The notes: generated by a model not told the origin, from the sequence alone. DNA of 64,000 nt from Thermoleophilaceae bacterium (GCA_040901445.1 JBBDYQ010000025.1:311925-375924); one strand, 5' to 3'. Positions 53,649 to 61,504 are shown, counted from the stretch's first letter. Numbers and translations: made by a program.

Positions 53649-55751
53649 GTGTCCCTGCGCGCCTTCGCCGCCTCCGAGCCGCTCGACCCCGCCGCCGCGG
53701 CCCCGCGGTCGCTGCCGCGGCCGTCACGGCTCGGCCGCAGCGTCGAGATCAAGCCGCCGCGCGCCCAGAAGGCGCTCGAGTCGCTGGGCATCGAGACGGT
53801 GGGTGACCTGCTCGAGCACCTCCCGTTCCGCGCGGAGCAGCGCGACGCACGGCGCATCGCCGACCTCGCGGAGGGCGAGGAGGCCACCATCGTCGGGGAG
53901 GTGCGCCGCATCGCCAAGCGCTCCGCCCGCCGCCGGCGGATGACTCTCGTCGAGGCCACGATCGCCGACGACAGCGGGTCGGTGCGGGCCACGTGGTTCA
54001 ACCAGCCATGGCTCGTGGACCGCTTCCCGCCGGGCACCCGGCTCGTGCTCCACGGCCGCTGCGGCGCTCGCCAGAGCTTCACCCCGCGCGAGACCCACGC
54101 GGCCGGTGACGTGGCGGCCGAGGGCCTCGTCTCCGCCTACCCGGCCACGAAGGGCATCGACTCCACCCGCCTGCGCGAGCTCGTCCACGCCGAGCGCGCC
54201 CACGTGCACGACGTGGTGGAGCCGCTGCCGGCGCGCCTGCGCGTCGCCGAGGGCCTGGCCGACCGCCCGGCCGCGCTGGCCGCGGCGCACTTTCCAGAGG
54301 GGGAGGACCACGCCGACGACGCGCGCCGCCGTCTCGCGTTCGAGGAGCTGTTCCTGCTCGAGCTGGCGCTGGCGGCGCGCAAGCGCGCCCGCCGCGAGGG
54401 GGCGCGGGGCATCGCGCTCGAGTCGCGCGGCGAGCTCGTGGACCCCTGGCTCGCCACGCTGCCGTTCGCGCTCACGAATGACCAGCGCGCGGCGTTCGCC
54501 GCCACCGACGCCGACCTCGCCGGCGAGCGCCCCATGCAGCGCCTGCTGATGGGGGAGGTCGGAAGTGGAAAGACCGTCGTCGCGCTGAACGCGATGCTGC
54601 GCGCGGTCGAGAACGGCCACCAGGCCGCGTTGATGGCGCCCACGGAGACCCTCGCGGAGCAGCACATGCTCACCCTCGACCGCCTGCTGGGGGGCCTCGT
54701 GCCCATCGCCCTGCTCACCGGCTCCACGCCCGCGGCCCGGCGCCGCGACCTGCTCGGGCGCCTGGCCAGCGGCGAGCTGGGGCTGCTGGTGGGCACCCAT
54801 GCGCTGATCGAGCCGGCCGTTGAGTTCCGCTCGCTGGCGCTATACGTCGTGGACGAGCAGCACCGCTTCGGCGTGCGCCAGCGCGCCGCGCTCGACGCGA
54901 AGGCGCCCGAGGGCCGAGCGCCCCACGCCCTGCACATGACCGCCACCCCGATCCCGCGCACGCTCGCGCTCACCGTGTACGGCGACCTCGACGCCACCGC
55001 CATCCACGAGCTGCCGGCCGGGCGCAAGCCCGTGGAGACCCACGTCGTGGACGGTGCCCGCGCGCGGGCTCGCGCGTACGAGCGCATCCGCGAGGAGATC
55101 TCCGCCGGGCGCCAGTGCTTCGTGGTCTGCCCGCTGGTGGAGGAGTCCGAGGCGCTCCAGGCCAAGGCGGCCACGCTCGAAGCCGAGCGCCTGGCCGCCA
55201 CGGAGTTCAACGAGCACCGGGTGGAGCTCATCCACGGGCAGATGCCCGCCAAGGACAAGCAGGCCGCGATGGCGGCGTTCGCGGCCGGCGAGGCCGACGT
55301 GCTCGTGGCCACCAGCGTGATCGAGGTGGGCATCGACGTGCCAAACGCCACGGTCATGCTCATCGAGGAGGCCGAGCGCTACGGCATCTCCCAGCTCCAT
55401 CAGCTGCGCGGCCGCGTGGGCCGCGGCGGCCACGCCTCCCTCTGCGTCCTCTTCGGCTCGGCGCAGAACGCCCGGCTCGCGGCCCTCGCGGAGGAGCGCG
55501 ACGGCTTCCGCCTGGCGGAGATCGACCTGGCGCTGCGCGGGGCGGGGGAGATCCTCGGCACCCGCCAGCACGGCATCCCGGAGTTCAAGGTCGCCCGCCT
55601 CCCCGACGACACGCCCCTGCTCGAGCGCGTCCGCGAGCACGCCGAGGCCCTGCTGGCCGCCGACCCCCAGCTCGAGCAGCCCGAGCACGGCCTTCTGCGC
55701 GCCGCTGCGGTGGCCCGCTTCGGCCCGGATCTCGACCCGATCCCGGCCTGA
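53649..55751 (+). CDS. recG: ATP-dependent DNA helicase RecG
   Basis: Branch-migrating helicase that reverses stalled forks. 700 residues from GTG 53649. The N-terminal wedge/OB domain (about 35-230) has GIETVGDLLEHLPFR and VEATIADDSGSVRATWFNQPW. Walker A is LLMGEVGSGKTVVAL, followed by VVDEQHRFGVRQR (DEQH), TATPIPRTLALT and QLRGRVGRGG (motif VI). Slightly shorter at the N-terminus than some homologues. The in-frame start at 53592 lies inside the upstream gene and is rejected. Confidence 0.95.
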   Translation: MSLRAFAASEPLDPAAAAPRSLPRPSRLGRSVEIKPPRAQKALESLGIETVGDLLEHLPFRAEQRDARRIADLAEGEEATIVGEVRRIAKRSARRRRMTLVEATIADDSGSVRATWFNQPWLVDRFPPGTRLVLHGRCGARQSFTPRETHAAGDVAAEGLVSAYPATKGIDSTRLRELVHAERAHVHDVVEPLPARLRVAEGLADRPAALAAAHFPEGEDHADDARRRLAFEELFLLELALAARKRARREGARGIALESRGELVDPWLATLPFALTNDQRAAFAATDADLAGERPMQRLLMGEVGSGKTVVALNAMLRAVENGHQAALMAPTETLAEQHMLTLDRLLGGLVPIALLTGSTPAARRRDLLGRLASGELGLLVGTHALIEPAVEFRSLALYVVDEQHRFGVRQRAALDAKAPEGRAPHALHMTATPIPRTLALTVYGDLDATAIHELPAGRKPVETHVVDGARARARAYERIREEISAGRQCFVVCPLVEESEALQAKAATLEAERLAATEFNEHRVELIHGQMPAKDKQAAMAAFAAGEADVLVATSVIEVGIDVPNATVMLIEEAERYGISQLHQLRGRVGRGGHASLCVLFGSAQNARLAALAEERDGFRLAEIDLALRGAGEILGTRQHGIPEFKVARLPDDTPLLERVREHAEALLAADPQLEQPEHGLLRAAAVARFGPDLDPIPA

Positions 55752-55757
55752 TCCGCG

Positions 55758-55803
55758 TCGATTGAACGGACCCGGCCCCTGAGGGCACTATCCGTTCAAT
55801 CGA
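55758..55803. terminator. Bidirectional hairpin between convergent recG and methyltransferase genes
   Basis: TCGATTGAACGGA 55758-55770 and its exact complement 55791-55803 enclose 20 bases. The right arm is the last coding stretch of the minus-strand methyltransferase (Arg-Leu-Asn-Gly), whose TAG stop is in the loop; the left arm lies 7 bp after the recG stop. It can fold in either transcript. The loop is long and there is no T-run. Confidence 0.5.
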
Positions 55804-56453
55804 GCCGCCCGCCCCGTGATGACCTCGATCGTCCCGGTCGGCGTGCGCAGCCGGTCGGTCACACGCACCTCGGCGAGGCCGGCCTCGGCCAGCATCGCCG
55901 GCAGCTTGCCCGCCACGCTCGCCGACGTGGTGGCGAAGCCGTCGAGCAGCTGGACCGTCCCAAGCACTGCCACGCGCATCAGCGGGTCCTGCGAGCGCCC
56001 CAGGTCGCCCACCACCAGGCGCCCGCCCGGGCGCAGCACCCGCAGCGCCTCCGCCGCCGTGCGCCGCTTGTCGACGTCCTCGAGGTGGTGGAAGAAGAGC
56101 GTGGAGAGCACCGCGTCGAAGCGGCCGTCGTCGTACGGCAGCTCGGTGGAGAATCCCTCGTCCAGGTCGAGCTCCACGCGCGCGCCGGCCGCCTTGCGGC
56201 GCGCCCTGGCGAGCACCTCCGGGTCGGCGTCGAGACCAGTCACCCGCGCCGCGGGCTCCGCGGCCAGCGCGGCCAGCGCCAGCGTGCCCGTGCCGCAGCC
56301 CATGTCGAGCACCTCCTCGCCGGGTGCAAGCGCGGCCCGCTCGAGCACCCGCGCCTTGAAGCTCCGCTCGCGAGTCGTGACCGCGACCACCGGGTCGAAC
56401 AGCGCCGTGAGCGCCGGGAACCGCAGCGCGGGCTTGTAGGCCTGGTCAGCCAT
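55788..56453 (-). CDS. Class I SAM-dependent methyltransferase, UbiE-like
   Basis: 221 residues. Motif I is EEVLDMGCGTGTLALAAL, then VTGLDADPEVLARARRKA, DAVLSTLFFHHLEDV (post-I/II) and EALRVLRPGGRLVVGDLGR. This is the general ubiquinone/menaquinone-type methyltransferase fold; the small-molecule substrate is unknown. Its ATG lies in the last 8 bp of the Ddn-like gene, so the two are translationally coupled and may act on related redox chemistry. Confidence 0.88.
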   Translation of the reverse strand: MADQAYKPALRFPALTALFDPVVAVTTRERSFKARVLERAALAPGEEVLDMGCGTGTLALAALAAEPAARVTGLDADPEVLARARRKAAGARVELDLDEGFSTELPYDDGRFDAVLSTLFFHHLEDVDKRRTAAEALRVLRPGGRLVVGDLGRSQDPLMRVAVLGTVQLLDGFATTSASVAGKLPAMLAEAGLAEVRVTDRLRTPTGTIEVITGRAARLNG

Positions 56454-56859
56454 CGAGGTCGATCCGGATGGTCAGCAGGTCGCTGCCCATCACGGGCACC
56501 ATGCGGGCGCTGGTCCAGGCCGTGCCCCGGGCGATCCGGTCCAGCCGCGCGCGCGGGTCGTCATCCGGGAGGACGCGGGCGCTTCCGGAACGCCAGCGCC
56601 GCCCCGCCTTCACCCGCACGCGCGGGTTCGCCTGAAGGTTGCGCACGTAGCCGGAGCGGCGGCCGTGCTCGGCCACGATCCAGAAGACGTCGCCGTCCAG
56701 GCCGTTCGTGACCGGCGTCCGGCGCACCCGGCCGCTCTTGCGGCCGACGGTCTCGAGCAGCGCGGTGCCAGGGAAGGGAATGCCCGCACGGTGCACGCCG
56801 CGCACGAGCGGGTTCGCCCCGAACCGCGAGGCGGCGGTGGATAAGCGGCGCTTGTCCAC
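56446..56859 (-). CDS. Deazaflavin (F420)-dependent nitroreductase-like protein
   Basis: 137 residues of the Ddn/FDOR split-barrel family. GTALLETVGRKSGRVRRTPVTN and GRRSGYVRNLQANPRVRVKAG are the recognisable segments; the GRKSGRVR region contacts F420 in relatives. Natural substrates are unknown (quinone reduction is shown for Mycobacterium Ddn). Its presence implies that the organism makes F420. It overlaps the methyltransferase start by 8 bp. Confidence 0.86.
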   Translation of the reverse strand: MDKRRLSTAASRFGANPLVRGVHRAGIPFPGTALLETVGRKSGRVRRTPVTNGLDGDVFWIVAEHGRRSGYVRNLQANPRVRVKAGRRWRSGSARVLPDDDPRARLDRIARGTAWTSARMVPVMGSDLLTIRIDLDG

Positions 56860-56888
56860 GCGCGAATCCTACGCGCCGGATCAACCAC

Positions 56889-57770
56889 CTAGGCCGCCGG
56901 GAGCAGCGTCGGCTCGAGGGGTAGCGCGCCGGTCTCGAAGCCGTCGAGCAGGTCGGAAGCCGTCGATGCTCCTCCGAGCCCCAGCGAGTCCGCAATCCAC
57001 TCGACGGCGGCCGCCGGCTGCCAGTCCGCCAGCGTCACCGCCCCGTGGCGCTTGGCCAGACGCGCGCCGTCGGCCCCCAGCACGAGCGGCACGTGCGCAT
57101 AGGACGGCGCTCGCAGCGCGAGCAGCCGCGCGAGCAGAAGCTGGCGCGGGGTGGAATCGAGCAGGTCGTCGCCGCGCACCACCTCCTCGACGCCCTGTTC
57201 GGCATCGTCCACCACGACGGCGAGGTGGTACGCGGGCGTGCCGTCGCCGCGCCGCAGGACGAGGTCGTCCACCCTGCCCTCGATCTCGCCGTGCAGCCGG
57301 TCGCGGAAGCGCACGACCTCGCCGCCGGCGTCCAGGCGCAGCGCGGGTGGGCGGCCCGATCGCTCGCGGTCCACACGGTCGGCGGCGCTCAGCCGCCGGC
57401 AGGTGCCCGGATACGCACCCTCCGGCAGGGCGCCGTGCGCCGCTTCCGTGGAGGTGCGGATCTCCGCCCGGGTGCACCAGCACGGGTAGACGCGACCTGC
57501 GTCCTCGAGCTGCGCGATCGCCTCCCCATAGCGGGCGATCCGGGACGACACGCGCACGGGCTCCCCGTCCCAGTCGATCCCGATCGCGCGCAGGTCTGCG
57601 AGCTGGACGCGCTCGTGCTCGGGGCGGGAGCGAATCGGGTCGAGGTCGTCGATCCGCATGAGGAAGCGCGACCCGGCCGAGCGCGCGAACAGCCACGCGA
57701 GCAGCGCGGTGCGCAGGTTGCCCAGGTGGAGGCGGCCCGTCGGGCTCGGTGCATAGCGGCCGTCCGCGAT
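56889..57770 (-). CDS. gluQ: Glutamyl-Q tRNA(Asp) synthetase, non-canonical start
   Basis: Attaches glutamate to queuosine in tRNA-Asp. The frame reads ADGRYAPSPTGRLHLGN, with the HIGH motif (HLGN) that any active enzyme needs, upstream of the first ATG (57659). No ATG, GTG, TTG or CTG precedes that motif in frame; the codon before ADGR is ATC at 57770, 6 nt after a TACGTT box. An ATC start gives 293 residues, the normal size. The zinc site is CWC...Y..TC (CWCTRAEI) and the KMSKS equivalent is RLAKRHGA. No fused anticodon-binding domain. Divergent from rsmD. Confidence 0.8.
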   Translation of the reverse strand: MADGRYAPSPTGRLHLGNLRTALLAWLFARSAGSRFLMRIDDLDPIRSRPEHERVQLADLRAIGIDWDGEPVRVSSRIARYGEAIAQLEDAGRVYPCWCTRAEIRTSTEAAHGALPEGAYPGTCRRLSAADRVDRERSGRPPALRLDAGGEVVRFRDRLHGEIEGRVDDLVLRRGDGTPAYHLAVVVDDAEQGVEEVVRGDDLLDSTPRQLLLARLLALRAPSYAHVPLVLGADGARLAKRHGAVTLADWQPAAAVEWIADSLGLGGASTASDLLDGFETGALPLEPTLLPAA

Positions 57771-57776
57771 TGGCCC

Positions 57777-57786
57777 AACGTACCCT
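57777..57786. promoter_or_regulatory. Overlapping divergent -10 boxes of gluQ and rsmD
   Basis: AACGTACCCT: TACCCT (57781-57786) ends 7 nt before the rsmD ATG on the plus strand; TACGTT (complement of 57777-57782) ends 6 nt before the ATC of gluQ on the minus strand. The two hexamers share TA, so the promoters would exclude each other. Confidence 0.45.
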
Positions 57787-57793
57787 CCGCGGC

Positions 57794-58321
57794 ATGAGGG
57801 TCGTCGCCGGAGCCCACAGGGGCCGCCGCCTGCACGCGCCGCCGGGGCGCGACACGCGCCCCACCTCCGATCGCGTGCGCGAGGCGCTGTTCCAGCTGCT
57901 CGGCCCGCTCGGCGGCGTGCGCGTGCTCGACCTGTTCGCCGGATCGGGGGCGCTCGCCATCGAGGCGCTCAGCCGCGGTGCGGCCTCGGCCGTGCTGGTG
58001 GAGCAGGACCCGCGCGCGGTCGCCGTGATCCGGCGCAACCTCGAGCCGCTCGCCGCCGACGCCGAGGTCCGCCGCGGCGACGCCCTGGCGTTCCTCCGCG
58101 CCTACCAGGGCCCGCCGTTCGGCCTCGTGCTGATCGATCCCCCATATAGTTCCGGCTCGCGGCTCGCGGGGGGCCTCGGCCATCGGCTGCCGCGTGTGAT
58201 CACCGAAAACGCCCGCATCGTGACCGAATCCGACAAGCGCACACCCCTCCGGCTCGAGCTGCCGCTCGAGTCCGAGCGCACCTACGGGGACACGCGCATC
58301 GCCATCCACCGTGGAGTTTGA
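57794..58321 (+). CDS. rsmD: 16S rRNA (guanine-N2) methyltransferase RsmD
   Basis: Methylates G966 of 16S rRNA (E. coli numbering). 175 residues from ATG 57794. MRVVAGAHRGRRLHAPPG at the start, SDRVREALFQLL, VLDLFAGSGALAIEALSRGA (motif I) and VLIDPPYSSGS (catalytic NPPY-type loop). The GTG at 57749 is rejected because the family starts at MRVVAG. It overlaps coaD by 11 bp, the universal rsmD-coaD pair. Confidence 0.95.
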   Translation: MRVVAGAHRGRRLHAPPGRDTRPTSDRVREALFQLLGPLGGVRVLDLFAGSGALAIEALSRGAASAVLVEQDPRAVAVIRRNLEPLAADAEVRRGDALAFLRAYQGPPFGLVLIDPPYSSGSRLAGGLGHRLPRVITENARIVTESDKRTPLRLELPLESERTYGDTRIAIHRGV

Positions 58322-58820
58322 GCGGGCCGGCACCGCGGTGTGCCCGGGGTCCTACGACCCGGTCACCTGCGGGCACCTCGACATCATCACCCGTGCATCG
58401 AACGTGTTCGAGCGCGTGGTGGTCGGGGTCGTCAACCAGCCCGTGCGCAAGGCCAAGACGCTGTTCGAGGCCGAGGACCGGGTGGCCTTCATCACGGCAG
58501 AGGTCGAGAAGCTCGGCAACGTCGAGGTGATGGCCTTCAGTAACCTGCTCGTGGACTTCGCGCGCGAGAACGGCGCGAAGGCGATCGTGAAGGGCCTCCG
58601 GGCCATCTCCGACTTCGAGTACGAGTTCGAGATGAACCAGCTCAACCGCAAGATGGCCCCCGACATCGAAAGCCTCTACATGATGTCGTCGCCGCAGTAC
58701 AGCTTCCTGAGCTCGAGCGGCGTGAAGGAGATCGCGATGTTCGGGGGCGACCTGAGCGATCTCGTGCCCCCGGCAGTCGCCGGGCGGTTGCAGGAACAAC
58801 TCGCCCGTCAGCGAAACTGA
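58311..58820 (+). CDS. coaD: Phosphopantetheine adenylyltransferase
   Basis: Fourth step of coenzyme A synthesis. 169 residues. CPGSYDPVTCGHLDIITRAS holds the TxGH nucleotidyl-transfer motif (here TCGH; TNGH is usual). NQPVRKAKTLFEAEDR, IVKGLRAISDFEYEFEMNQLNRKM and PQYSFLSSSGVKEIA are conserved. Its product feeds the acyl carrier protein prosthetic group; acpP and plsX lie 2.4 kb downstream. GTG start inside the rsmD end. Confidence 0.96.
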   Translation: MEFERAGTAVCPGSYDPVTCGHLDIITRASNVFERVVVGVVNQPVRKAKTLFEAEDRVAFITAEVEKLGNVEVMAFSNLLVDFARENGAKAIVKGLRAISDFEYEFEMNQLNRKMAPDIESLYMMSSPQYSFLSSSGVKEIAMFGGDLSDLVPPAVAGRLQEQLARQRN

Positions 58821-58827
58821 GGTTGCC

Positions 58828-59289
58828 ATGGACGTCCTGGTACTGATCGACAAGCTGGACGACACCGTCCACAATGCCAAGCCGGTCCCGCTCACGGACC
58901 AGGTGCGCGTCGACAAGGAGGAGATCTACGACATCCTCGATCAGATGCGCGCCACGATCCCCGAGGAGATCAAGCAGGCGCGCTGGATCGTCAAGGAGCG
59001 CCAGGAGATGCTCGCCGAGGCCAAGCGCGAGGCCGAGCGCATCGTCAAGGAGGCGCGCGACGAGCAGACCCGGCTGATCTCCGAGGAGGAGGTCGTCAAG
59101 CAGGCCGAGCGCCAGGCCGAGGAGATCGTCGAGGACGCCCGCGCGCGCGAGCGCGAGATCCGCCTCGGCGCCGAGGACTACGCCGACGACATCCTCAACA
59201 CCCTCGAGGTCAACCTCACGAAGTTCATCGCGGCGGTGGGGCGCGGCCGCGAGCGGCTCCAGGGACGCGAAGAAGCCGAAGTCGGTTAG
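58828..59289 (+). CDS. DivIVA-like coiled-coil protein
   Basis: 153 residues, almost all predicted coiled coil: the N-terminal DVLVLIDKLDDTVHNA segment is followed by a long Glu/Arg/Lys heptad region (about 35-120) with repeated AERIVKEARDEQ-like units. Such genes next to coaD in actinobacteria are called DivIVA-like or ATP-synthase-b-like; a link to cell division or polar growth is plausible but unproven. It starts 7 bp after coaD. No membrane segment. Confidence 0.75.
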   Translation: MDVLVLIDKLDDTVHNAKPVPLTDQVRVDKEEIYDILDQMRATIPEEIKQARWIVKERQEMLAEAKREAERIVKEARDEQTRLISEEEVVKQAERQAEEIVEDARAREREIRLGAEDYADDILNTLEVNLTKFIAAVGRGRERLQGREEAEVG

Positions 59290-59351
59290 CGCCGCCGGGC
59301 ATCCCGCCGCGCGGTACCGATAGGACCCTCGGCCTCCGGCCTCGCGTGACC

Positions 59352-59370
59352 GGGCCGGCTTTGCCGGGCC
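59352..59370 (+). terminator. GC-rich hairpin between DivIVA-like and DUF177 genes
   Basis: CCGGC 59355-59359 pairs with GCCGG 59363-59367 around TTT; two more G-C pairs extend it past one G-G mismatch. It lies 63 bp after the stop and 2 bp before the next -10 box. No T-run. The rest of the 97-bp gap shows nothing else. Confidence 0.35.
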
Positions 59371-59372
59371 TC

Positions 59373-59378
59373 TACTCT
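59373..59378 (+). promoter_or_regulatory. Candidate -10 box TACTCT of the DUF177 gene
   Basis: TACTCT ends 8 nt before the ATG at 59387 and no ribosome-binding site is seen. Confidence 0.5.
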
Positions 59379-59386
59379 GAGCCCCG

Positions 59387-59902
59387 ATGGCTTCGAGGAC
59401 GGACACCTACGACCTCGCCACCCTCGCGCTGCGCCCCGGCGACGGTCGCCGCATCGACGTCGAGGTCGTGCTGGACGACCTCACGCTCGCCGGCCAGCGC
59501 TACGCCGGCGGACAAGTGGGGGTGCGCGTGGACGCATCGCGCACCACCACCGGATGGGCCCTTCGGCTGCGCTTCGAGGCGCGCCTGCGCGGCCCCTGCA
59601 TGCGCTGCCTCGAGGACGCCGACCGCGGGCTGGAGGTGGATGCCCGCGAGGTGGATCAGCCGGGCGGCGGGGAGGAGCTGGCGTCGCCCTACCTCGACGG
59701 CGACGAGCTCGACCTGCGTGCCTGGGCCCGCGACGCGCTGGCACTCGCGCTGCCGGCTCAGGTGGTCTGCCGCGAGGACTGCCTCGGGCTGTGCGCCCTC
59801 TGCGGGGAGAACCTCAACACGGCCGGGCCCGAGCACGAACACGAGCGCGAGCCGGATCCCCGCTGGGCCAAGCTCTCCGAGCTGAAGCTCGACGACGGCT
59901 GA
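59387..59902 (+). CDS. DUF177/YceD family protein
   Basis: 171 residues. GPCMRCLEDADRGLEVDAREVD near the middle and VCREDCLGLCALCGENLN near 124-141 are the two Cys-rich marks of this family, probably metal-binding. YceD-family proteins are involved in 23S rRNA accumulation and plastid/bacterial ribosome biogenesis, and the gene almost always precedes rpmF, as here. 119 bp of GGDEF-like remnant separate it from rpmF, an unusual interruption of a normally tight pair. Confidence 0.9.
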   Translation: MASRTDTYDLATLALRPGDGRRIDVEVVLDDLTLAGQRYAGGQVGVRVDASRTTTGWALRLRFEARLRGPCMRCLEDADRGLEVDAREVDQPGGGEELASPYLDGDELDLRAWARDALALALPAQVVCREDCLGLCALCGENLNTAGPEHEHEREPDPRWAKLSELKLDDG

Positions 59903-60021
59903 ACCGGCGCCCCCCGCGGGTCTCGGTGGGCATTGCCGAGTGGGATGGCGCCGAGCCCGGCGAAACCCTCATGCGGCGCGCCGACCGCGACCTGCACGAG
60001 CGCAAGGCCGCTCGCCGCTGA
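59902..60021 (+). pseudogene. Remnant of a GGDEF-domain C-terminus
   Basis: The frame from the DUF177 stop to TGA 60019-60021 reads PRVSVGIAEWDGAEPGETL then MRRADRDLHERKAARR. This is the end of a GGDEF domain: SxGIAE strand, then the helix of the form LxRRADxALYxxK, here ADRDLHERK. The GGDEF active-site part and any start codon are missing. The intact cyclase in this window has SFGVAEH and VRAADAALYASKRER at the same place. No function is expected. Confidence 0.65.
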
Positions 60022-60028
60022 CCCCGGC

Positions 60029-60034
60029 TACACT
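60029..60034 (+). promoter_or_regulatory. Candidate -10 box TACACT of rpmF
   Basis: TACACT ends 10 nt before the rpmF ATG, with no ribosome-binding site between. Confidence 0.45.
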
Positions 60035-60044
60035 TCCCCGCCTC

Positions 60045-60254
60045 ATGGCAGTCCCCAAGCAGAAGCAGTCGCACTCGCGCACGAACAAGCGGCGCTCCAC
60101 GCACAAGATCTCGCCGCCCAGCCTGCGCTCCTGCCCGCAGTGCCATTCGCCTCGCCTGCCGCACCGCGTCTGCCCCGTGTGCGGCACGTACGCCGGCCGC
60201 GAGGTCGTCGCGACCGACGCGCACGAGCACGAGCACGACCACGACCACGAGTAG
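60045..60254 (+). CDS. rpmF: 50S ribosomal protein L32, zinc type with His-rich tail
   Basis: 69 residues. MAVPKQKQSHSRTNKRRS is the family start; CPQC and CPVC form the zinc site. The C-terminus ends DAHEHEHDHDHE, an extra run of alternating His and acidic residues that could bind metal and is not part of the L32 fold. ATG 60045 is chosen from the family start. The TAG stop forms the first half of the plsX -10 box. Confidence 0.95.
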   Translation: MAVPKQKQSHSRTNKRRSTHKISPPSLRSCPQCHSPRLPHRVCPVCGTYAGREVVATDAHEHEHDHDHE

Positions 60255-60257
60255 CCT
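60252..60257 (+). promoter_or_regulatory. Candidate -10 box TAGCCT of plsX, made from the rpmF stop codon
   Basis: TAGCCT begins with the rpmF TAG stop and ends 7 nt before the plsX GTG; no ribosome-binding site. Confidence 0.5.
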
Positions 60258-60264
60258 TCCCGCC

Positions 60265-61257
60265 GTGATCGCGGTCGACGCGAACGGCGCGGATGCGGGG
60301 CCTTCCACCGTCGCCGAGGGCGTGCGGCGCGCCGGCGTCCCCGTGACGCTGTACGGCCCCGCGGCGGAGCTCGCGGGGGCCGGGGACGTCGTCGATGCGC
60401 CGGATTGGATCTCGAACGAGGACGAGCCCGTGCGGGCCGTCCGCTCGCGGCCGGACGCCTCCATGGTGCGGGCCGCCCGGGCGGTCGCGGACGGCAGCGC
60501 GGCCGCCGTGGTCTCCGCGGGTGCCACGGGCGCCATGCTCGCGGCCTGCACGCTGCACGTGAAGCGGCTCAAGGGCGTGCACCGGCCCGCCGTCGCGGCG
60601 CTGCTGCCCGTCCCAGGCAAGCCCACGCTGCTGCTCGACGTGGGCGCGAACGTGGAGGTCCGGCCCGAGCACCTGGTGCAGTTCGCCTACATGGGGGCGG
60701 CCTTCATGGAGGCCGTCCACGGCGTGGAGCGCCCGCGCGTGGGCCTCCTCAACATCGGTGAGGAGCCCACCAAGGGCACCGAGGACGTGGTGACCGCCCA
60801 CGAGCGGCTGGCGGGCGGCCCGCTCGAGTTCGTCGGCAACGTCGAGGGGACCGGGCTCGTGGGCGGGGTCGCCGACGTCGTCGTCACCGACGGGTTCACG
60901 GGCAATGTCGCGCTCAAGACGATGGAGGGCACGGCCAAGACGGTCGCCGCCGCCGTGCGTGACGCCATCCGCTCGGGCGCCGTGTCCTCGATCGGCGGCC
61001 TGCTCGTGCGCGGCCGGGTGGGGCGCCTGCGCGACGCGATCGACCCCAACACCACCGGCGGGGCCATCCTCCTCGGGCTGCGCGGCGTGGCGGTGGCGGC
61101 CCATGGGAGCTCCAGCGCCGACGGCGTGGCGAACGCGGTCCGCCTGGCGCAGCGCGCGGTCGACGAGCACATGGTCGAGCGCACCGCCGACGCCCTCCGC
61201 GCAGCCGGGGTCTTGCGGTCCGCGCCCGCTGCTAGCGTCGGAGACAGCCATGGATAG
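60265..61257 (+). CDS. plsX: Phosphate acyltransferase PlsX
   Basis: Converts acyl-ACP to acyl-phosphate for phospholipid synthesis. 330 residues. IAVDANGADAGPSTVAEGV at the start, VSAGATGAMLAACTL, GLLNIGEEPTKGTE, FVGNVEGTGL and VTDGFTGNVALKTMEGTAK are all family segments. The gene overlaps acpP, the source of its substrate carrier, by 8 bp. rpmF-plsX-acpP-rnc-smc is a widely conserved order. Confidence 0.96.
   Translation: MIAVDANGADAGPSTVAEGVRRAGVPVTLYGPAAELAGAGDVVDAPDWISNEDEPVRAVRSRPDASMVRAARAVADGSAAAVVSAGATGAMLAACTLHVKRLKGVHRPAVAALLPVPGKPTLLLDVGANVEVRPEHLVQFAYMGAAFMEAVHGVERPRVGLLNIGEEPTKGTEDVVTAHERLAGGPLEFVGNVEGTGLVGGVADVVVTDGFTGNVALKTMEGTAKTVAAAVRDAIRSGAVSSIGGLLVRGRVGRLRDAIDPNTTGGAILLGLRGVAVAAHGSSSADGVANAVRLAQRAVDEHMVERTADALRAAGVLRSAPAASVGDSHG
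61233..61238 (+). promoter_or_regulatory. Candidate -10 box TAGCGT of acpP inside plsX
   Basis: TAGCGT ends 11 nt before the acpP ATG, within the plsX 3' end; it could provide extra acpP transcript. Confidence 0.35.
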
Positions 61258-61504
61258 GGACGAGGTTCTCGAGCGCATCCGCGCGCATCTCGCCACCGAG
61301 CTCGAGGTCGATCCGGCCACGGTCTCGGACGGCACCCGCTTCAAGGAGGACCTCGAGGCCGATTCGCTCGACCTCGTGGAGCTCGTGGTGGAGCTCGAGG
61401 ACCGATATGGCATCCGGATCCCCGACGAGGAGGCCGCGCGGATCCTCACGGTCGGCCATGCCGCCGACTTCGTCGCCGCCCGGCTTCCACAAGAAGCCCG
61501 CTGA
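61250..61504 (+). CDS. acpP: Acyl carrier protein
   Basis: Carries growing acyl chains on 4'-phosphopantetheine. 84 residues. The attachment serine is in LEADSLDLVELVVELEDRYG; the four-helix layout and acidic charge are normal. It overlaps plsX by 8 bp, and the likely rnc start lies inside its last 47 bp. Confidence 0.97.
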   Translation: MDRDEVLERIRAHLATELEVDPATVSDGTRFKEDLEADSLDLVELVVELEDRYGIRIPDEEAARILTVGHAADFVAARLPQEAR

